A stretch of 64,000 bases of DNA from Ichthyophthirius multifiliis (GCF_000220395.1 NW_004086713.1:1-64000), one strand, 5' to 3'. Counted from the stretch's first letter, positions 26,409 to 40,604 are shown. Program-made: numbers and translations. Notes: generated by a model not told the origin, from the sequence alone.

Positions 26409-27341
26409 TTTAAAAAAAAAAAATCTTTAATTATTATTAATTTTTCATACTAATTTTTTTTTTTTTATTGTTTAATTCAAATTATTATATAAATTTAAAT
26501 TTATTTTAATTTTTTTTTTTCCTTTCAACTTTATTATATTAACATTAAAATTATTTTTTTAATAATTTACTTTGTTTAAATAATGCTTTTTTTTTAACAA
26601 AAAATTGATTATCTTTAATTTTTTATTAATATAAAAATAAATTTTTAATATATTTTTAAAATATTAACTTTTATATATAATAAAACAACTATATAATATA
26701 GTTATTTTTTTTATATTAGTATTTATATAAACTATTTTTTTTTATTTATACTTAATTCATTATTTTTGTAATTATTATGCCGAAACTACTAATTTAAAAA
26801 TATATAAATGTCTATTACTTATTATTTATTTTTCTCCATCTAAATTAATATCTAAATTTTAATTTTTTATTCATATATTCGATTAATACTTCTTCTTTTT
26901 CTATTTATTTATTTTATTAAAATATTAAACTTTAAGAAAATTAATCATAACACAAATATATTATTAATATAATAAATTTTTAAAATTTTGCTTTATTTTT
27001 AATTAATATATATAAATACATATTTATATTAAAAAGATGATAATCTAGCTTTATTATATAATAATAAAGTGGACTATAATTTAAAATAAAAGTATTTATG
27101 CTAATTGAATTAAAATATTATTTATAAAAGCAATAAATTAACAAATGAATTTAATTTTATAATTTTAGATAATTTTTTCTTTTAAATAATCAATTTCATT
27201 TCATATAAATTCATTTTGTATTTTCCAATTCATTTTAATTTTATTTTTATTTATTTATTACATTTGATTTAATATTTACATATAATAATTTTTTATTCTT
27301 ATTTATAAAAATTATTTATAACAAAAAACATAAAAATATTA
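25590..27341. other. Intergenic region with T- and A-homopolymer runs
   Basis: About 1.75 kb without a supported gene. The first 200 bases are dominated by poly-T runs (25570-25700); a TA run lies at about 26380-26404. Nothing else seen. Confidence 0.55.
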
Positions 27342-28995
27342 TCAATATATATTACATTTCTAACAGCATGCCTATTAAACTGGTTTAGAATAAGAAATTT
27401 AATTCCCTTTATTTGCTGAATTCATTGATTTTAAATCTGTATTTTCATCCACATTACTATAATTTTAATTATCTTTATCAAAAAACTTTTAAGAGTTGTT
27501 TTCTATAGAACAAAAACTAGTATTATTGCTTTCTGTCTATTATCCTGTCATTTTTCTATTATTAAAAGTATTTATTGGCGGCCCTTTTTTTTTTATTTAT
27601 TCATTATTTTTATGTTTATATTTATAAAATAGAAATAACCAATATTTTTCAATGTTTTTTATTGTTCCTCCATATTTTTCTTCTAATTGATCTGGATTAA
27701 TAAATTATAAAAGTTTATTGAATTCATTTTTTTTAAATAAATGTATTTTTGCAGCAGTTTCAGGATGAATAATTTCTATTTTTTTTTTTTTTTATAATTA
27801 ATAAAATAATTATTTAATAGAACTTCTGATAACAGGCCAAAAATTAGAAAAAATAAAAGAAGGATTCATAATAAACATTTTTTCAAGTGTAGAAGTAAAA
27901 TTTTTAGCCATTATTTATACGATTTTACTTATAGTCTATTTTTTTTTTAATAATGAATAAAATAATATAAAATATAATAATAAATATATAATATGTAATA
28001 AAATAAAATCTAATATAATATATAAGACATATTTTTATTTTTTTAAGTTTTTTTGTTAACTCCTAATTCTAAATCTACTATTCCTTTTCCGTTTGTCTCT
28101 AATATTACTGTCCAACTTTCGACGTATCCTTTTACAAATTCTACTTTTGCAACTCTTAATAAAAGATTACATATTGCCGATAAATAAACCTCTAAATTAA
28201 TCTTTTTAATTTGATTATTTTAATTTTTTTATGAAATAAAAAGTACTTATTAAGGATTAACCATATATAAATTTAAAACAATTATTGGTCTAAATTATTT
28301 ATCTCTTCCTAAATGATAAAAAATACCTTTTTCCTAATTTTTTTATATATTTATTATATAAAATAATACTTTATTATATATTTAATTTTTATTTACTAGT
28401 ATTTTTAATGCTTAAATATTTAAATTTTGGTATTTTGGATTTTTCTTCCATTCTAAATGCTATTTTAAATTTTCTATAGATTTTTTAACTTCAAATCCTC
28501 CTGAATAACAATATTTTAATGTCATTATATCATCCCAACTATTTATTTTTTTATTATTATGTGTTATTTAATTTATTTTTGATTGCTGTATTTATTTTAC
28601 TCATCTGTTAATTTTATATTTTAATTTTTTATTTCTTCTTGCAATTCTTTCATTTTATTATATTCGAATTCTGAAAATTATACACCATAAAATATTCTAC
28701 GAAAATGACTTTTACCATCAGTATGATAAACATAATAATCTTATTATTTTATATTATAAAATGAAATAAAGATTAATTAATTAACATTTAATTATTTTTG
28801 TATTTCAAAAGTATAATTGTAAAATTTAAAAAATAATATAATGAATTATTAGTTTTATTTATATAAAAATTATAAATAATAATTAATTATTATAATTTTA
28901 CCAGAATGCTTTATTTAATAGACTTCATTTGGTTATTTTAAATATGATAAATCAGTTTCTTCGTAAATATAATCAAATTATATTTCTTAAGACAT
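27342..28995 (-). CDS. CRAL-TRIO (Sec14-like) lipid-transfer protein
   Basis: Starts MSQEIQFDYIYEETDLSYL. Introns lie near 28747-28902, 28327-28400 and 27924-28048. The N-terminal helical part reads MTLKYCYSGGFEVKKSIENL. The lipid-binding fold then follows in order: KGIFYHLGRDKQFRPIIVLN, VESWTVILETNGKGIVDLEL, TISKIVQIMAKNFTSTLEKM, FIMNPSFIFSNFWPVIRS, IHPETAAKIHL and the closing FINPDQLEEKYGG. These match the CRAL-TRIO landmarks of Sec14 proteins: the buried strand of the pocket, the helix that ends in IINAP in animals, and the terminal LPxEYGG. Function would be phosphoinositide or small lipophilic ligand transfer between membranes. The tail ends QQACCQKCNIY, where the Cys pair could be acylated (inference). 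One frame slip near an A-run at about 28549 is needed. Confidence 0.88.
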
Positions 28996-29027
28996 TAAAT
29001 TAAATTAAATAAAATAAAAAAAAAATA

Positions 29028-29079
<52 letters not shown>

Positions 29080-29408
29080 TTATTATTATTTTATTTTTAA
29101 TATTTTTATGTTTTTTCTATTTAGATAGTTAATTAATTTATCTTTTTATTTTATTTAAATATACATATATTTTTATATTATATATATATATATATAATTA
29201 ATTTTTATTTATTTGATTTTTAATTAAAAATTATATTTATATTATTAATTTAATTCTTAATAATTTTAAATTATTTTTATTTTATATATTCAGTTTCTTT
29301 TTAATGTTTCTATATAATTAAATTAAAATTTATTTTTTATGATTGTTTTAATAATATACATATTAATATTATATTATCTAGATATAATAATATATAAATA
29401 TTTTAAAT
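28996..29408. other. Divergent intergenic region with (ATT)n
   Basis: Holds an uninterrupted ATT triplet run at about 29030-29077 and is otherwise AT-rich. Both flanking genes start here. Confidence 0.6.
29030..29077. repeat. (ATT)n microsatellite
   Basis: About 16 uninterrupted ATT units in a divergent promoter region. Confidence 0.9.
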
Positions 29409-30059
29409 ATGAGTATAATTTCAGGTAAGTTAAAATTAAAAGGAAAATTTAATGAAAATATGTTATAAAAAAATTAATTAATAAAATAAAAATTAGAAGT
29501 ACAATAAATAAAAGAAGCTGAGTAATTATTAAGAACTGATTAAGATAGAACCCCAAAACAAGATATACCTAATATAATTACATACGAACCTGAAGATGGA
29601 ATAGGTAAAATATTAACAAGTCAAGCAACCGTACATGGAGATAAAACAAAGTTTACTCAATAAGTTAAAAAAGGAGATTTTATTATATTAATGCATCCTT
29701 AATCATTGGCAAATGAAGAAAGAAAAATAGCATGTGTAATGAGTGATAGAAGTATATTATTAAGTTAAGCATTTTCTTCTGACATAATGAGTTATACTCA
29801 ATATTAAATTAGAAAATAAGACGAAATTTAATAAGAAGAAGAAAGTATAGAACATAAATATTTGTAGAAATTTTAAATTTTAAACAAAAAAATAAGCAAA
29901 GATAATAATAATAGTAATAAAGTAAAACTAGAATATAGATAAAAAAAAGGAATGTGGGGATATAAAAATGTAGTTGATGAAGTAAGTGATAATGTTACAA
30001 AAGAATAATTGCTTGATTTAAGAGCTAAAAAAAATAGAGATAAATTTTGTTGGATTTGA
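29409..30059 (+). CDS. Conserved-looking 216-residue protein of unknown function
   Basis: Single exon, MSIISGKLKLKGKFNEN to KKNRDKFCWI then TGA; codons are regular and the frame is unbroken. The first 60 residues are a Q/E-rich helix. A compact central part follows, DGIGKILTSQATVHGDKTKF then VKKGDFIILMHPQSL and IACVMSDRSILLSQAFSSDI, which alternates beta-like strands and looks like a small beta-barrel. The pattern G-x-L-T-x6-HG-x2-T-x-F...GD-x-I-I is distinctive. The C-terminal third is charged and carries KKGMWGYKNVVDEVSDNVT. I do not recognise the family and assign no function. Confidence 0.85.
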
Positions 30060-30788
30060 TTTTTTTTAAAAAAAATATTAATGAATTTTTATACAAATAT
30101 ATATATAAATAATTTCAAAGGTAATTAATTTTTTTTCAAAAAAATAAATAATAATAATATATATATGTATATTAATTAATTGATTATTAGTTTTTATTTT
30201 TTAAAAATAGCATTTTCATTTTTTATTTGTTATTAACATTGTTTTTTAAATTTTGAAATTTATTTCATAAATTAATTAATTAATTATTATTAATAAAAGT
30301 AAATAATTATGTTTATAAAAAAATTAATATTAAACTTGATTTCTAAGAAGAAAATTAATATAATAAATATTGTATTAAGTTTTAAAATAACTCTAATTAA
30401 ATATATTTAAATTATTATATATAAAATAATTTTTTTTTTAAATAATAAATGAATAAGTTTGTGTTTTTAACAAAGTAAAATTTATTTTATAAAATCTTAA
30501 TATAATAATTACTTTAAAAAAGTATTAATATTTTTTTGTTACTATAAGAAAAAACAACATATAGAAAAGGCTTTTAATTGTTTTTAAATTAAATTAGAGT
30601 TATTTGTTTGTATAGTAAAAAGAAAAATTATACGTTTGAATAAATAATATTATTAATTAAGATTTTAAATTATTTTATATTTTATTTTTTAAATTATTAT
30701 AATTATTAACAATCACTGTATATAAAACCATTATTTATATTCCGTAAATAAATATAAATTATCAATTAATTTATAATTTTCTTTATAA
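30060..30788. other. Intergenic region
   Basis: About 730 AT-rich bases between two + strand genes. No gene, repeat or RNA seen; it should contain the cyclase promoter. Confidence 0.55.
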
Positions 30789-32714
30789 ATGCATTAAAGT
30801 AATTAAAAACTCAAAAAATAGTAATCTATAAAGAATATAAAAAATGTATAATTGCCAAATTTTCACCTACAAAAAACATTTTAATATAACGTGACAGAAA
30901 ACAATAAATATTAAAGAGAAGTAATTTAAAAAAAAATCATTTTTTTTTTTATTTAATTTAAAAACAAATAAAAGATAGAATTATAAAATGGTGAAACAGT
31001 TTATTTAAATGGTTTTAATTCAAAAAAATGCCTTTATAATAAAATTAATGTTAAAGACTTAAATGTATGATATAATTTAAAAAAAAAAAAAAAAAATTAT
31101 TTAATTAGGCAAAAAATATAATTTATAGACTTTTTTATTAGTATTTAACTAGAATTGGAAATGCATTTTTGATATTAATTTATATTATTTTTTATGTTTC
31201 ACCATTTACTAATAATATTGAATAATATTTAACACTTAAAAAGTATTATTTATAATTATCTTAACAAATAAAGACTTTTACCTTAATTCTTAATATTTTT
31301 TTTTTAAAAAAAAGATCATTTAATTAATCTATATTCATTTTTTTAATGCTTTTATCCTTTTTAAGTTAATGTATAAATTAGTTGTATTTTGATTTTAAAA
31401 TGTTGTAACATTAGTAATAAATAAATAATGAGCCAGCAACTATATTAAACAGATTTGATGATTAAAAATAATATGAAGAACAACTAAAATAAAATAAAGA
31501 AATATCTGTATATAAATGTATAAAATCAAAAGAAATATAAGTAATAAAAACAAACAAAAAACTAAAAATAAAATATATATAAAAAATAATAGATTGGTGA
31601 TATTTTATTTGTTAAAAAAAACGAAATAGTATAAGCTGATATTATAATACTAGAAGTAAGTGATTCTATATGTTCTTTAGATATTTAAAATACTGAAGAA
31701 ATTCCAATTCAAAAATTAAAATATCCACCAGCATTAACTTATAGTATTTTTATATTTTATTTTATTTTAAATTATTTTGTTTTGTTTGTTTTTTTTTATA
31801 AGTTTCTAAATCTTCAAAGATGAAAGGACATCATTTTGATTATAAAAAAATTTTAAACGGAAAGTTTAATTATTATAGTCCAGAAATTCGATAAAAAATA
31901 GGCTTTGAAGGATTTATAAAACTTTCAAAAGATCCTTAAGGAACGGTAATAAATGAATAAAATATAGCAAATAGAGGATCTTTATTTTAATATGCGGATT
32001 GGTGTTTAGGTTTAGCAGTTTATTGTGGGTCAGATTGCTATTATTATAATTAATCGGACTTTTTTTTTTAAAAAAAAAAGACTTTTTTAAAAAAAAGGCG
32101 AAAAGTTATTCGGAATGTTTATTATTTGTATTATTTTTATTGTTATAATTAGTATTATAGATTGGTATACAAACCCTTGTTATACATGTTTAATGAAAAA
32201 TAAAGAAGAAGAAATTAATATTATTTATGTAATTTTTTCATATGTAAATGATTATATGCTATTTTTTCCGCAAATTTTATATTTCATATACGATTCTATA
32301 ACTTTTTCGAATTCAATTTTATAAAATTACTAATATAATAAAAATAAATTGGTTAATGAAAATATGGATGAAAATAGTAAAGATAATTAGAATTTTTTTA
32401 TAAATTCATAAAAAGAAATAGCTGAGTTATATCTCACAACACATTGTTTTATTGATAAAACATGCATACTTGAAAAAAATAAATAATTTGAAATTTGCAA
32501 AATGTATTTATAAGGATCATCTTATTAAATAAATAAAAATAATATTAATAATAAAAAAGATAATTGTAATAAAGATAATGATAATAATGATATAAATAGT
32601 AATAATGAAAATAATAATAATGATGAAAATAATAAAAATAATAATAATAATGATATTGATAATTAAAATGAAAAATTTAATAATAAAAAAATTTAAAATA
32701 ATAATATTAATAAT

Positions 32715-32748
<34 letters not shown>

Positions 32749-35700
32749 TTGATATATAATAACGTTTATTCTAATTTAAAAAATCAAATTCAATTAATAA
32801 TATAATTTATTAAAATTAAACTAATTTAATAAACGATGCTATTGGTGATGAATTATATTAATATAAGTTTTTTTTGCCAAATTCATAGACCATAAAGAAA
32901 AAGAAGGATATAGAATATCAAATAGTTCAAAATAAAAATTTGAATAATTAAACTAGTATTATTACCAATATTACTACAAATAATTCTTCTATGAATATTC
33001 TTTTTTAAAAGAATTAGATTACATTAAGAAATAATTTTATAAAAAAAAAAAGTATATCCAATTGTTCTTTATAAAATCAATCTTAAAAAATTTAAAATAT
33101 AAATAATCTATATAATCATAAATATTATTTATCTTTAATTTCTCCTCAAATTAAAGATACTGCATCTCTTGCTTTTATTGATAATTTGGAAATAATCAAT
33201 TAATTTTAAAAAGAAATTTAAGAAAATTCGGTTAAAGATGAAATTAAAAGTAATGTAAATATATGTAATTTATTAAAAGGAAACATAAATGATAATAATC
33301 AAACCTAATAAAATTATTTGGATAACAATAATTCCGAAAAAAAAGTATTGAAATTTTAGATTCTGGCTTAGAATTTATTTCTCAATATGCATAATAATAT
33401 CGAAAGTTCTCAATATTAATAACAAGAAAATTAACTCAAATAATCAAAATAAGATATATGCTATAAAATCGAAATAAATGATTAAGTTTCTCCTTTGAGA
33501 AAACTCACAAAAAAGTAATCTTTAATGAACCTTTATATTCCTCAAAATAGCTTAAATAAATTAAAAGAAGAAATTATTTCGGAAAGTTATCTTCTTTAAA
33601 AATAGGCGATTATTACTTTGGCTATTTGTCATATTTCCAGGACTGTATTAAATACTTTAAATGGAAAAATAGTTGTTGATTATTAGAAATACTTATGATT
33701 ACCTTTTATTGATTTTGCGAAATAATTTGACTGTAATTTTAAATGTGTAACTAAAGGCAAAGGATAATCACAATATTAATATGTTATCATGCTTAAATAG
33801 TAAATTATTATTCTTGAAATTTGTATTCCTCCTCTTTATAATTTAAGAGAAAATCGATTACATATTTTGGTTAAAGAAGATGATTAATATTTTATTTATA
33901 TAAGGTAAATAAATATAATTAAATTATTTTTTTGTTATATGTATGAATATATTTAATGTTAAAATATAGAGAAGAATTAGATAATATGCCTTCTTATATT
34001 AAATGTAATTAAGGTTTTAAGGAAAGACTAAAAGAACAACTTTAATATATGATTGAAAAAGGGCTTATTGGAATTATTTTTTGTAGAAAAAATATAAGTT
34101 GGTAAACTGCGGATATGATGATTGAGAAATATGGAATAATTTCTAAAAATTTAAATTCGGAAGATAGAAAAATTAATACTTATTTACTTTTTAAAGAATA
34201 GTTAAATGAAATGAATTTTATAAGTTTATTTTCTGTGAAATAAATATTAAATATGAATGCCTAAAGTTTAATTTAAAACCTAAAAAATGCATAAATAAAT
34301 ACTTTCTTAATTACGGGAGATTCCAGTTTAAGAGCTTTAGCAGTTGGATATGAAACCGGATTATTTAGTGGAAACGATATTATTAGTTTTGAATCTTATA
34401 AATAAGAAGAATTGAAATATTAAATGAATGTTAATTTGAAAAAAATTAGAGAAAAAATATTATATAAAAAATAAGAAATTACTAAAAAAGTTAATTAAAG
34501 TAAGATTTTTAAATTATATACATTAAGTTTAATTTTTATTATTATTTTTTCTTTTAAGATTAAAAATTTAATAGTATTAATAATATTATCCCTAATATTG
34601 AAAAATCATAAAATATAATCGATGAAGATAGAACTCAAATTCTTATTGATGGAAAATCTTTTTAATAAATAATAGAAAATTAATATTTAAAAAATCATTT
34701 TTGTTTTATTGTTTATTTTACTGACTAATGTATTGCCTACTCTTTTAGTTAAAATCAAAAAGCCTTATTTATTTAACTTATTAAGAATATAAATAAATGT
34801 ATATTTTTTATATTTTAAAAAATAAATAAAAATAAAATAAAAAAGAATAGATATATACTTTAGCTATTGGAAAAGGTATAAACAATACAAAAATAATGTA
34901 AAATGCTGATTTTTCAATTTAATATGAAACTATATCTGAATAAAATTAAAATAATGTTTTAAATTTATTTAGTTGTATTAAAGTTTCAAAATTGAGTACA
35001 ATTAGTTATTTATTATATTCTTTTAGTAGAAATGCATGTGAGATAGTGGAAGATAGTTTTAATTTTATATTTTACAGACATTTATTTTTGCTATTTTTAG
35101 TATTTTTATGGAATTTCGGGAATTGTAGTTTCGGTGATATTATTTTTGATTTTTATGATATTGTATAAGTGAATATTTCCTTAGTAATAATATTATTATC
35201 TTTTTTGGTAAGAAAAAAATATATAGTATAAAAACACGAAACTCATATTCTTACTTATGTGAAACAATTTAAATAGAAAAAAATTTTTTTTATTGATATT
35301 TTATAGAATTTTTTTTTGCTGATTTTACCTTAAACATTAGTCGATGTTTTTATTTTATTTTATTTGCTTTTTTATTCAATTAATTAAACTGTTTTACATG
35401 ACGGTATTATTTTTGAGAAATAACAAATTGTTTTTATAATAAAAAACCTTTTCCTTTTTTTAAATCATTATAAAATTATTCTTTATTAAAATTAATCAAA
35501 TAAAACCTTGATTTTAAATATAATTTTTCCTACCCTTTTTTTAATAAGAAATTCATTTGGAAAATTCTATGATATGGAATTTTCGATGTTTTATTCTCTA
35601 AATATGAGCCTTATTGTACTTGTCATTTTATTAAATTTCTCAATTTCTAATTTCCTTATGAGGTTAATTAGTCCATTAATTAGTTTTGGTATGATGAAAA

Positions 35701-38700
35701 ATAAAAATAGGTTTTAAGAAATATATTAATAAGTACTTTAAATTTGGTAGTAATCTTAAAACAATACACTTTAAAGTCCAGATATAAATATGAATACTAT
35801 ATTATAATAATAATAAAAAGAAATTCAAAAAAGAAAATCCTAAATATATAAATAAAAAGATTAATCATAAATATAAAAAGATTAATCTTAACTATAAAAG
35901 GAACAATCTTAAATGTAAAATTAAGTTAATTAAAATATATAACATAATGTAAATATTTAATATTCTTAATAATCTAAATAAATGGATACAGTATAATTAG
36001 ATAGCATTTATTAATAAATAGAAAAAGAAAAAATATCTAATGTTAAAAGAAAAATTAAAAAAGCTGCCCTTGCTTAAGTTTTTAAATTAATTTTTAAAGA
36101 CAATGAAGTTGATAATATTTTACAAGATCTAAACAGTGAAAATTTCAATATAAATGCTACCAAAATGCATCCTCTTTTTTTGACTTTTCCTTCGAAAGAA
36201 ACCGAAGGGAAATTCGTTCAATAGTAAATTCAAAAAAACAGAAAATTCTATATGATTTCTTCTGTTTTGATTGTTCTTTTTGGGGATATAATAATAGCAA
36301 TTTTTAATTAGTAAAAAATGAATATTTCTTACCTATTAATAGTTAGTAAATGTGGAATAGATATTTTTTTATGGATTATTTTGATATATTCTTAATATAA
36401 TCTCTTTACTTAAATTAATTATATGATTTTTTTTTTAAGATTTCTATATAGATTGGTTTTTTTGATTTTAATGGGAGAAGAAAGCATACTATAAACTATG
36501 TTTTATTCACTTTTATTTAGCTATAGTATACTTGTTTCGGCTTTTTTTTAGTTTTTTATTTAATTTGCACTAGTTTTGGCACATATAGTGTAGTTTATTA
36601 TTTAATATTTATTATAAAATACTTATTAATAAGATATTTATTTCCAATTGTATATAATACTCAATATAATTATAAATAATTTACTTTTCACTGGATTAAT
36701 TTTTAAAATGAAATATTAACATGATATTTAAAAGAGAAAAAATTTTTAACATGTAAATACTATTTTTATAGAAACAAAAAAATAAATAATGTCTTATCTA
36801 TTCTTTTACCGACCTTCATAAGGGAAATAATAGATGAAAAAGGAAAAGAATATTAAGAAGACCAAGGAAACGTGGCAATTTTGTTTTGCGATATATATGA
36901 TTTTGATTCCATTATTTAAATCGAGTAGGGAAACATTATTCGAATCTTAGATAAATTATTCAGGGCTTATGACAATACGTGTGATTTATACGGAATCTAG
37001 AAAATCGAAACTGTAGGAAAAACGTATATGGCTGCTGCTGGTTTAAAAGGAATTAAATAATCACAAGCATAACTTTAAATAAGCAAAGATATTCTCCCAG
37101 TAATCAGATGTATACTTATGGCTAACGAAATGTTAAATTAAACTAAAAAAATGACTTATGGTGAATAATAAAATAAACTCAAAATTAAAATAGGAATTCA
37201 TTATGGTGTTGTTTAGGCAGGAGTTATTGGAGGACATAAACCTTAGTTTTCATTAATTGGAGATACTGTAAATACTGCTTCAAGGGTATGTTTTAATGGC
37301 GAAGTGGATTTTATTACTATTTCAGATTAAGCAAAGGAAGCTAGTATAGAATAAGTAAAAATTTAAATGTATTATTATTTATTATTAATGGAATTTTTTT
37401 TAAATAGAAAATTTTATATATTAATTATTTTTTTTAAATTAAAATATATTATTACAAATATATATATATATATATATATATTAATATAATAGTTAAATGA
37501 TTTAAATTCAAAATAATTTTAAGATTATTCGCCTTAGTTTGGGTTTATAATTAATCTTATAGAAAAAATCATATAAGCGAAGGGAAAGGGAAATTTGAAG
37601 ACTTATTAGGTTATATTTAAATAAGTTAAAAAGAAATAAATATAGACGATAAAAAAATAAACTGAATTATTACTTACTAAATATAAAAATTAGAACTTTA
37701 TAAAAAGTAGTAATACAAATTTCATTAGTTAAGATTTTAATAGAGTCAGATCAAACAATTTTAATATAGAAAAAAGTATTTTTATAAATCAAAATAATTC
37801 TCCAATAACAAATGATATTAAATAATAATGTAAATTGATTACTTACAGTGTAGAGTAAAATAAAATAAAATAAACTCAAGATGATATTGAAAATACAAGT
37901 AATACAGAAATATAGATAGAATAATAAATATAAATAAGTATGGAATATAAAAGATAAGTATCAAAACAAGTAACTGAATAAATGGTAAATTATAAATAAA
38001 AAATATATATTATTAACTTAAAAAATAAAAAAAAGAAATATAATAATTTTTAAAATTAAATATATATATATAATAAATATATTTTAAATATTATATTATA
38101 ATAAAATTAAATTATATATCAAAATAATTTTGTATAATTATATATATATATATATTTATTTTTATAAAAATTAAAGTAAATATTTAAAAAAAATTATAAA
38201 AAAAATAAATAGTAAAATTTATAATATATTTTATATAAATATAAAAATACAAAAATAAATATAAAAAAATATATTTTATATAAATAAATATATTTTATAA
38301 TTATGTAAATTTTAATAGAAATTTGATTATTCTGCAATTAGATAATTAGAAAATTAGATTGGTATTTATCCTGTATTAGAATATTAAACTTAACTAAAAG
38401 ATATTGTATTAGATTCTGAAAAATTACGACAGTATTTCTATGATAAGTCTAATGATAATATAAATATAAATATATAATAAAAAAGATATAACTTTAAAAT
38501 TAGTATTCTAGAAATACTTTAAGGTTAATATTAAGCTGATTTATAACATTATTATGAGTCTGTTTTCTAGAATAGTTTTTAGAATATAAAAATATATAAT
38601 TTAATTATTTGCTTAATTAATATTATAATACTTTTTTTATAAAAACTTATGAATAATAATTTAATTAAAGATTAAAATTAATCGTTTTATACTAGAGTTA

Positions 38701-40059
38701 CTATTGCTTTTATTTATTTAGGTATTTTTCTTTCGAATAAATATATGATTAAAAAAGGTATTTTTGTTGTGAAAATTGTTATATATTTTTCTTATATTTC
38801 ATGGATTTTATAAATTGTTTATGAAGGATATTTGTATTTTCAATATTCCAAAATTGATTTTATTATTAAAATGTAAACTTCTACTGTTATTTTTATTTAT
38901 TCGATTATTATTTAATATAAATTCATAAAGTAAAAAATAAAAATTTTATTCAATTAAAAAAATAAAGTATAAAAGAAAAAATTATAACAAGTCTAATTTT
39001 AATGGTATTTTATTTAATTTTTAAAGTCTATAATTCAAATATTAATGTAGAAGATGCCTATTTATTTTTTATAATAATTATAAGTTTAATTATTTAATAA
39101 ATTATTTGTCTTTAAGTGGATCTTTGTAGTTTTAAAAACCGAAAAATGCTTGACAAAAAAATGCATGATTAAAATTAATTATTAGAATATTTACTTCCTG
39201 GTCATATTAGAGATTAATTTCTAGAAAATCAATCTTAAGCAATAAAATTAATTGATCATTTTGATAATGTGACTATTTTATATGCTGATATAGCAGGATT
39301 TACATAATATTCCGCAAGTGTAAAACCTGAATAAGTAGTTTTATGTTAAGAGAGTTATTTACAAAATTTGATTAAAAATGTTAATAAAATAAAGTTTATA
39401 AATTATATACAATAGGAGATTGTTATGTAGTTATGGGATTAATAAATATAAAAAATAGGAATTATATATAAGAAGCTTAAAATGGTAAAAAAAAAAAAAT
39501 TAAAAATATAAAAATATAAAAAGTGATAAATTTAGGATTTAGTATGATAGAAATAATATAAGAAGTTAGATAAATAATTAATTATGATGAACTTGATATG
39601 AGAATAGGAATTCATACAGTAATTAAAAAAAATAAAAATATATAAATAATAAATATATAAATATATAAATATATAAATATATAAATATATAAATATATAA
39701 TTATTATATATTTTTATATCTATATTTACTCTTTTAAATAATAGGGTAATATTATTGGAGGTGTCGTTGGAACAGGAGTTGTTAGATATGATATATATGG
39801 ACCTGATGTCGTTATTGCTAATAAAATGGAAAGTAATGGAAAATAAAGTAGAATAATGATTAGTGAAAATACATATTAATTAATTTATGAAAGTTGTCAA
39901 GATATATATATTTTTGAAGATGAGGGGGAGGTTTATATTTCTAGTCAGAAAAGAAAAATTAAAACTTATTTTATCAGACAATAATTTTAGTATGAAAATT
40001 AGTAAGAACATAATTCTAATATAAGTAATAAATATAGTATAAATAAATTATCTATTTGA
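30789..40059 (+). CDS. Guanylyl cyclase with N-terminal P4-ATPase-like (flippase) domain
   Basis: Starts MHQSNQKLKKQQSIKNIKN and spans about 9.3 kb with many small introns. The P4-ATPase half has an N-terminal GETVYLNGFNSKKCLYNKI, membrane segments, an actuator domain (GDILFVKKNEIVQADIIIL, about 31600), the phosphorylation site region FIDKTCILEKNKQFEICKMY (about 32445), an Asn-rich insert (32520-32760), FLITGDSSLRALAVGYETG (about 34305), TLAIGKGINNTKIMQNADFS (about 34860) and more membrane segments (35040-35700). Two cyclase domains follow, each after a membrane cluster. Domain one (about 36780-37350) has AILFCDIYDFDS, KIETVGKTYMAAAGL and QFSLIGDTVNTASRV. Domain two (about 39190-39960) has LYADIAGFTQYSA, LYTIGDCYVVMGL and YDIYGPDVVIANKMES. 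Glu and Ser at the purine-reading positions of domain one predict GTP as substrate. Domain one looks C2-like and domain two C1-like, the inverted order known from ciliate and apicomplexan guanylyl cyclases. Membrane protein, probably of cilia or plasma membrane. Confidence 0.93.
32520..32762 (+). repeat. Asn-rich low-complexity insert in the P4-ATPase region
   Basis: AAT triplets encode long Asn/Asp runs just after the DKTC phosphorylation-site region of the cyclase, where P4-ATPases have the nucleotide-binding domain. Length is probably variable between strains. Confidence 0.85.
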
Positions 40060-40604
40060 TATTTCTTATATATTTATGCGTTTACTAATTTTTATAACAT
40101 ATAAAAAATAAATTTATATTCTGTTATTTTTTATAAACAACTTTTTAACCAATTAATTTAAATAATTATTATAAACACACTTACAAATTAACTAATTTTT
40201 TTATTTATAATGTAAATATTAATATTTTTTTTTTTAATAAATATTCTATATATAAAAAATATATAATAACATATATCTTTTTATATTAATGTAAAATGTG
40301 CTTAATATTATATATATATCTTATTCTTAAAATATAAATATCACAAAATATTATAAGAAAATTTTTTTGAAAATTAAATTATGTAATATTCATAATAAAT
40401 CTTACCATTATTATTATTATTATTATTCTAATATAAATTATTTAATTATATATTTTTTTTTAAATAATATTTTTTTATAAATAAAATTTAATTTTATATA
40501 CCTTTAAAATATTAAAGTATTTTTAAATAGATTAAAAATATTTATAAATTCTAAAAAAATAAGTTTAAATTATTTTTCAAACAAAAATAGAAAACATAAA
40601 AAAA
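40060..40604. other. Convergent intergenic region
   Basis: 545 AT-rich bases between the 3' ends of the cyclase and RRS1; a short ATT run at about 40408-40427. Nothing else seen. Confidence 0.6.

Noticed and set aside
32115-32324. Separate small membrane-protein gene
   Set aside because: It is an in-frame exon of the guanylyl cyclase gene, encoding membrane segments before the DKTC site.
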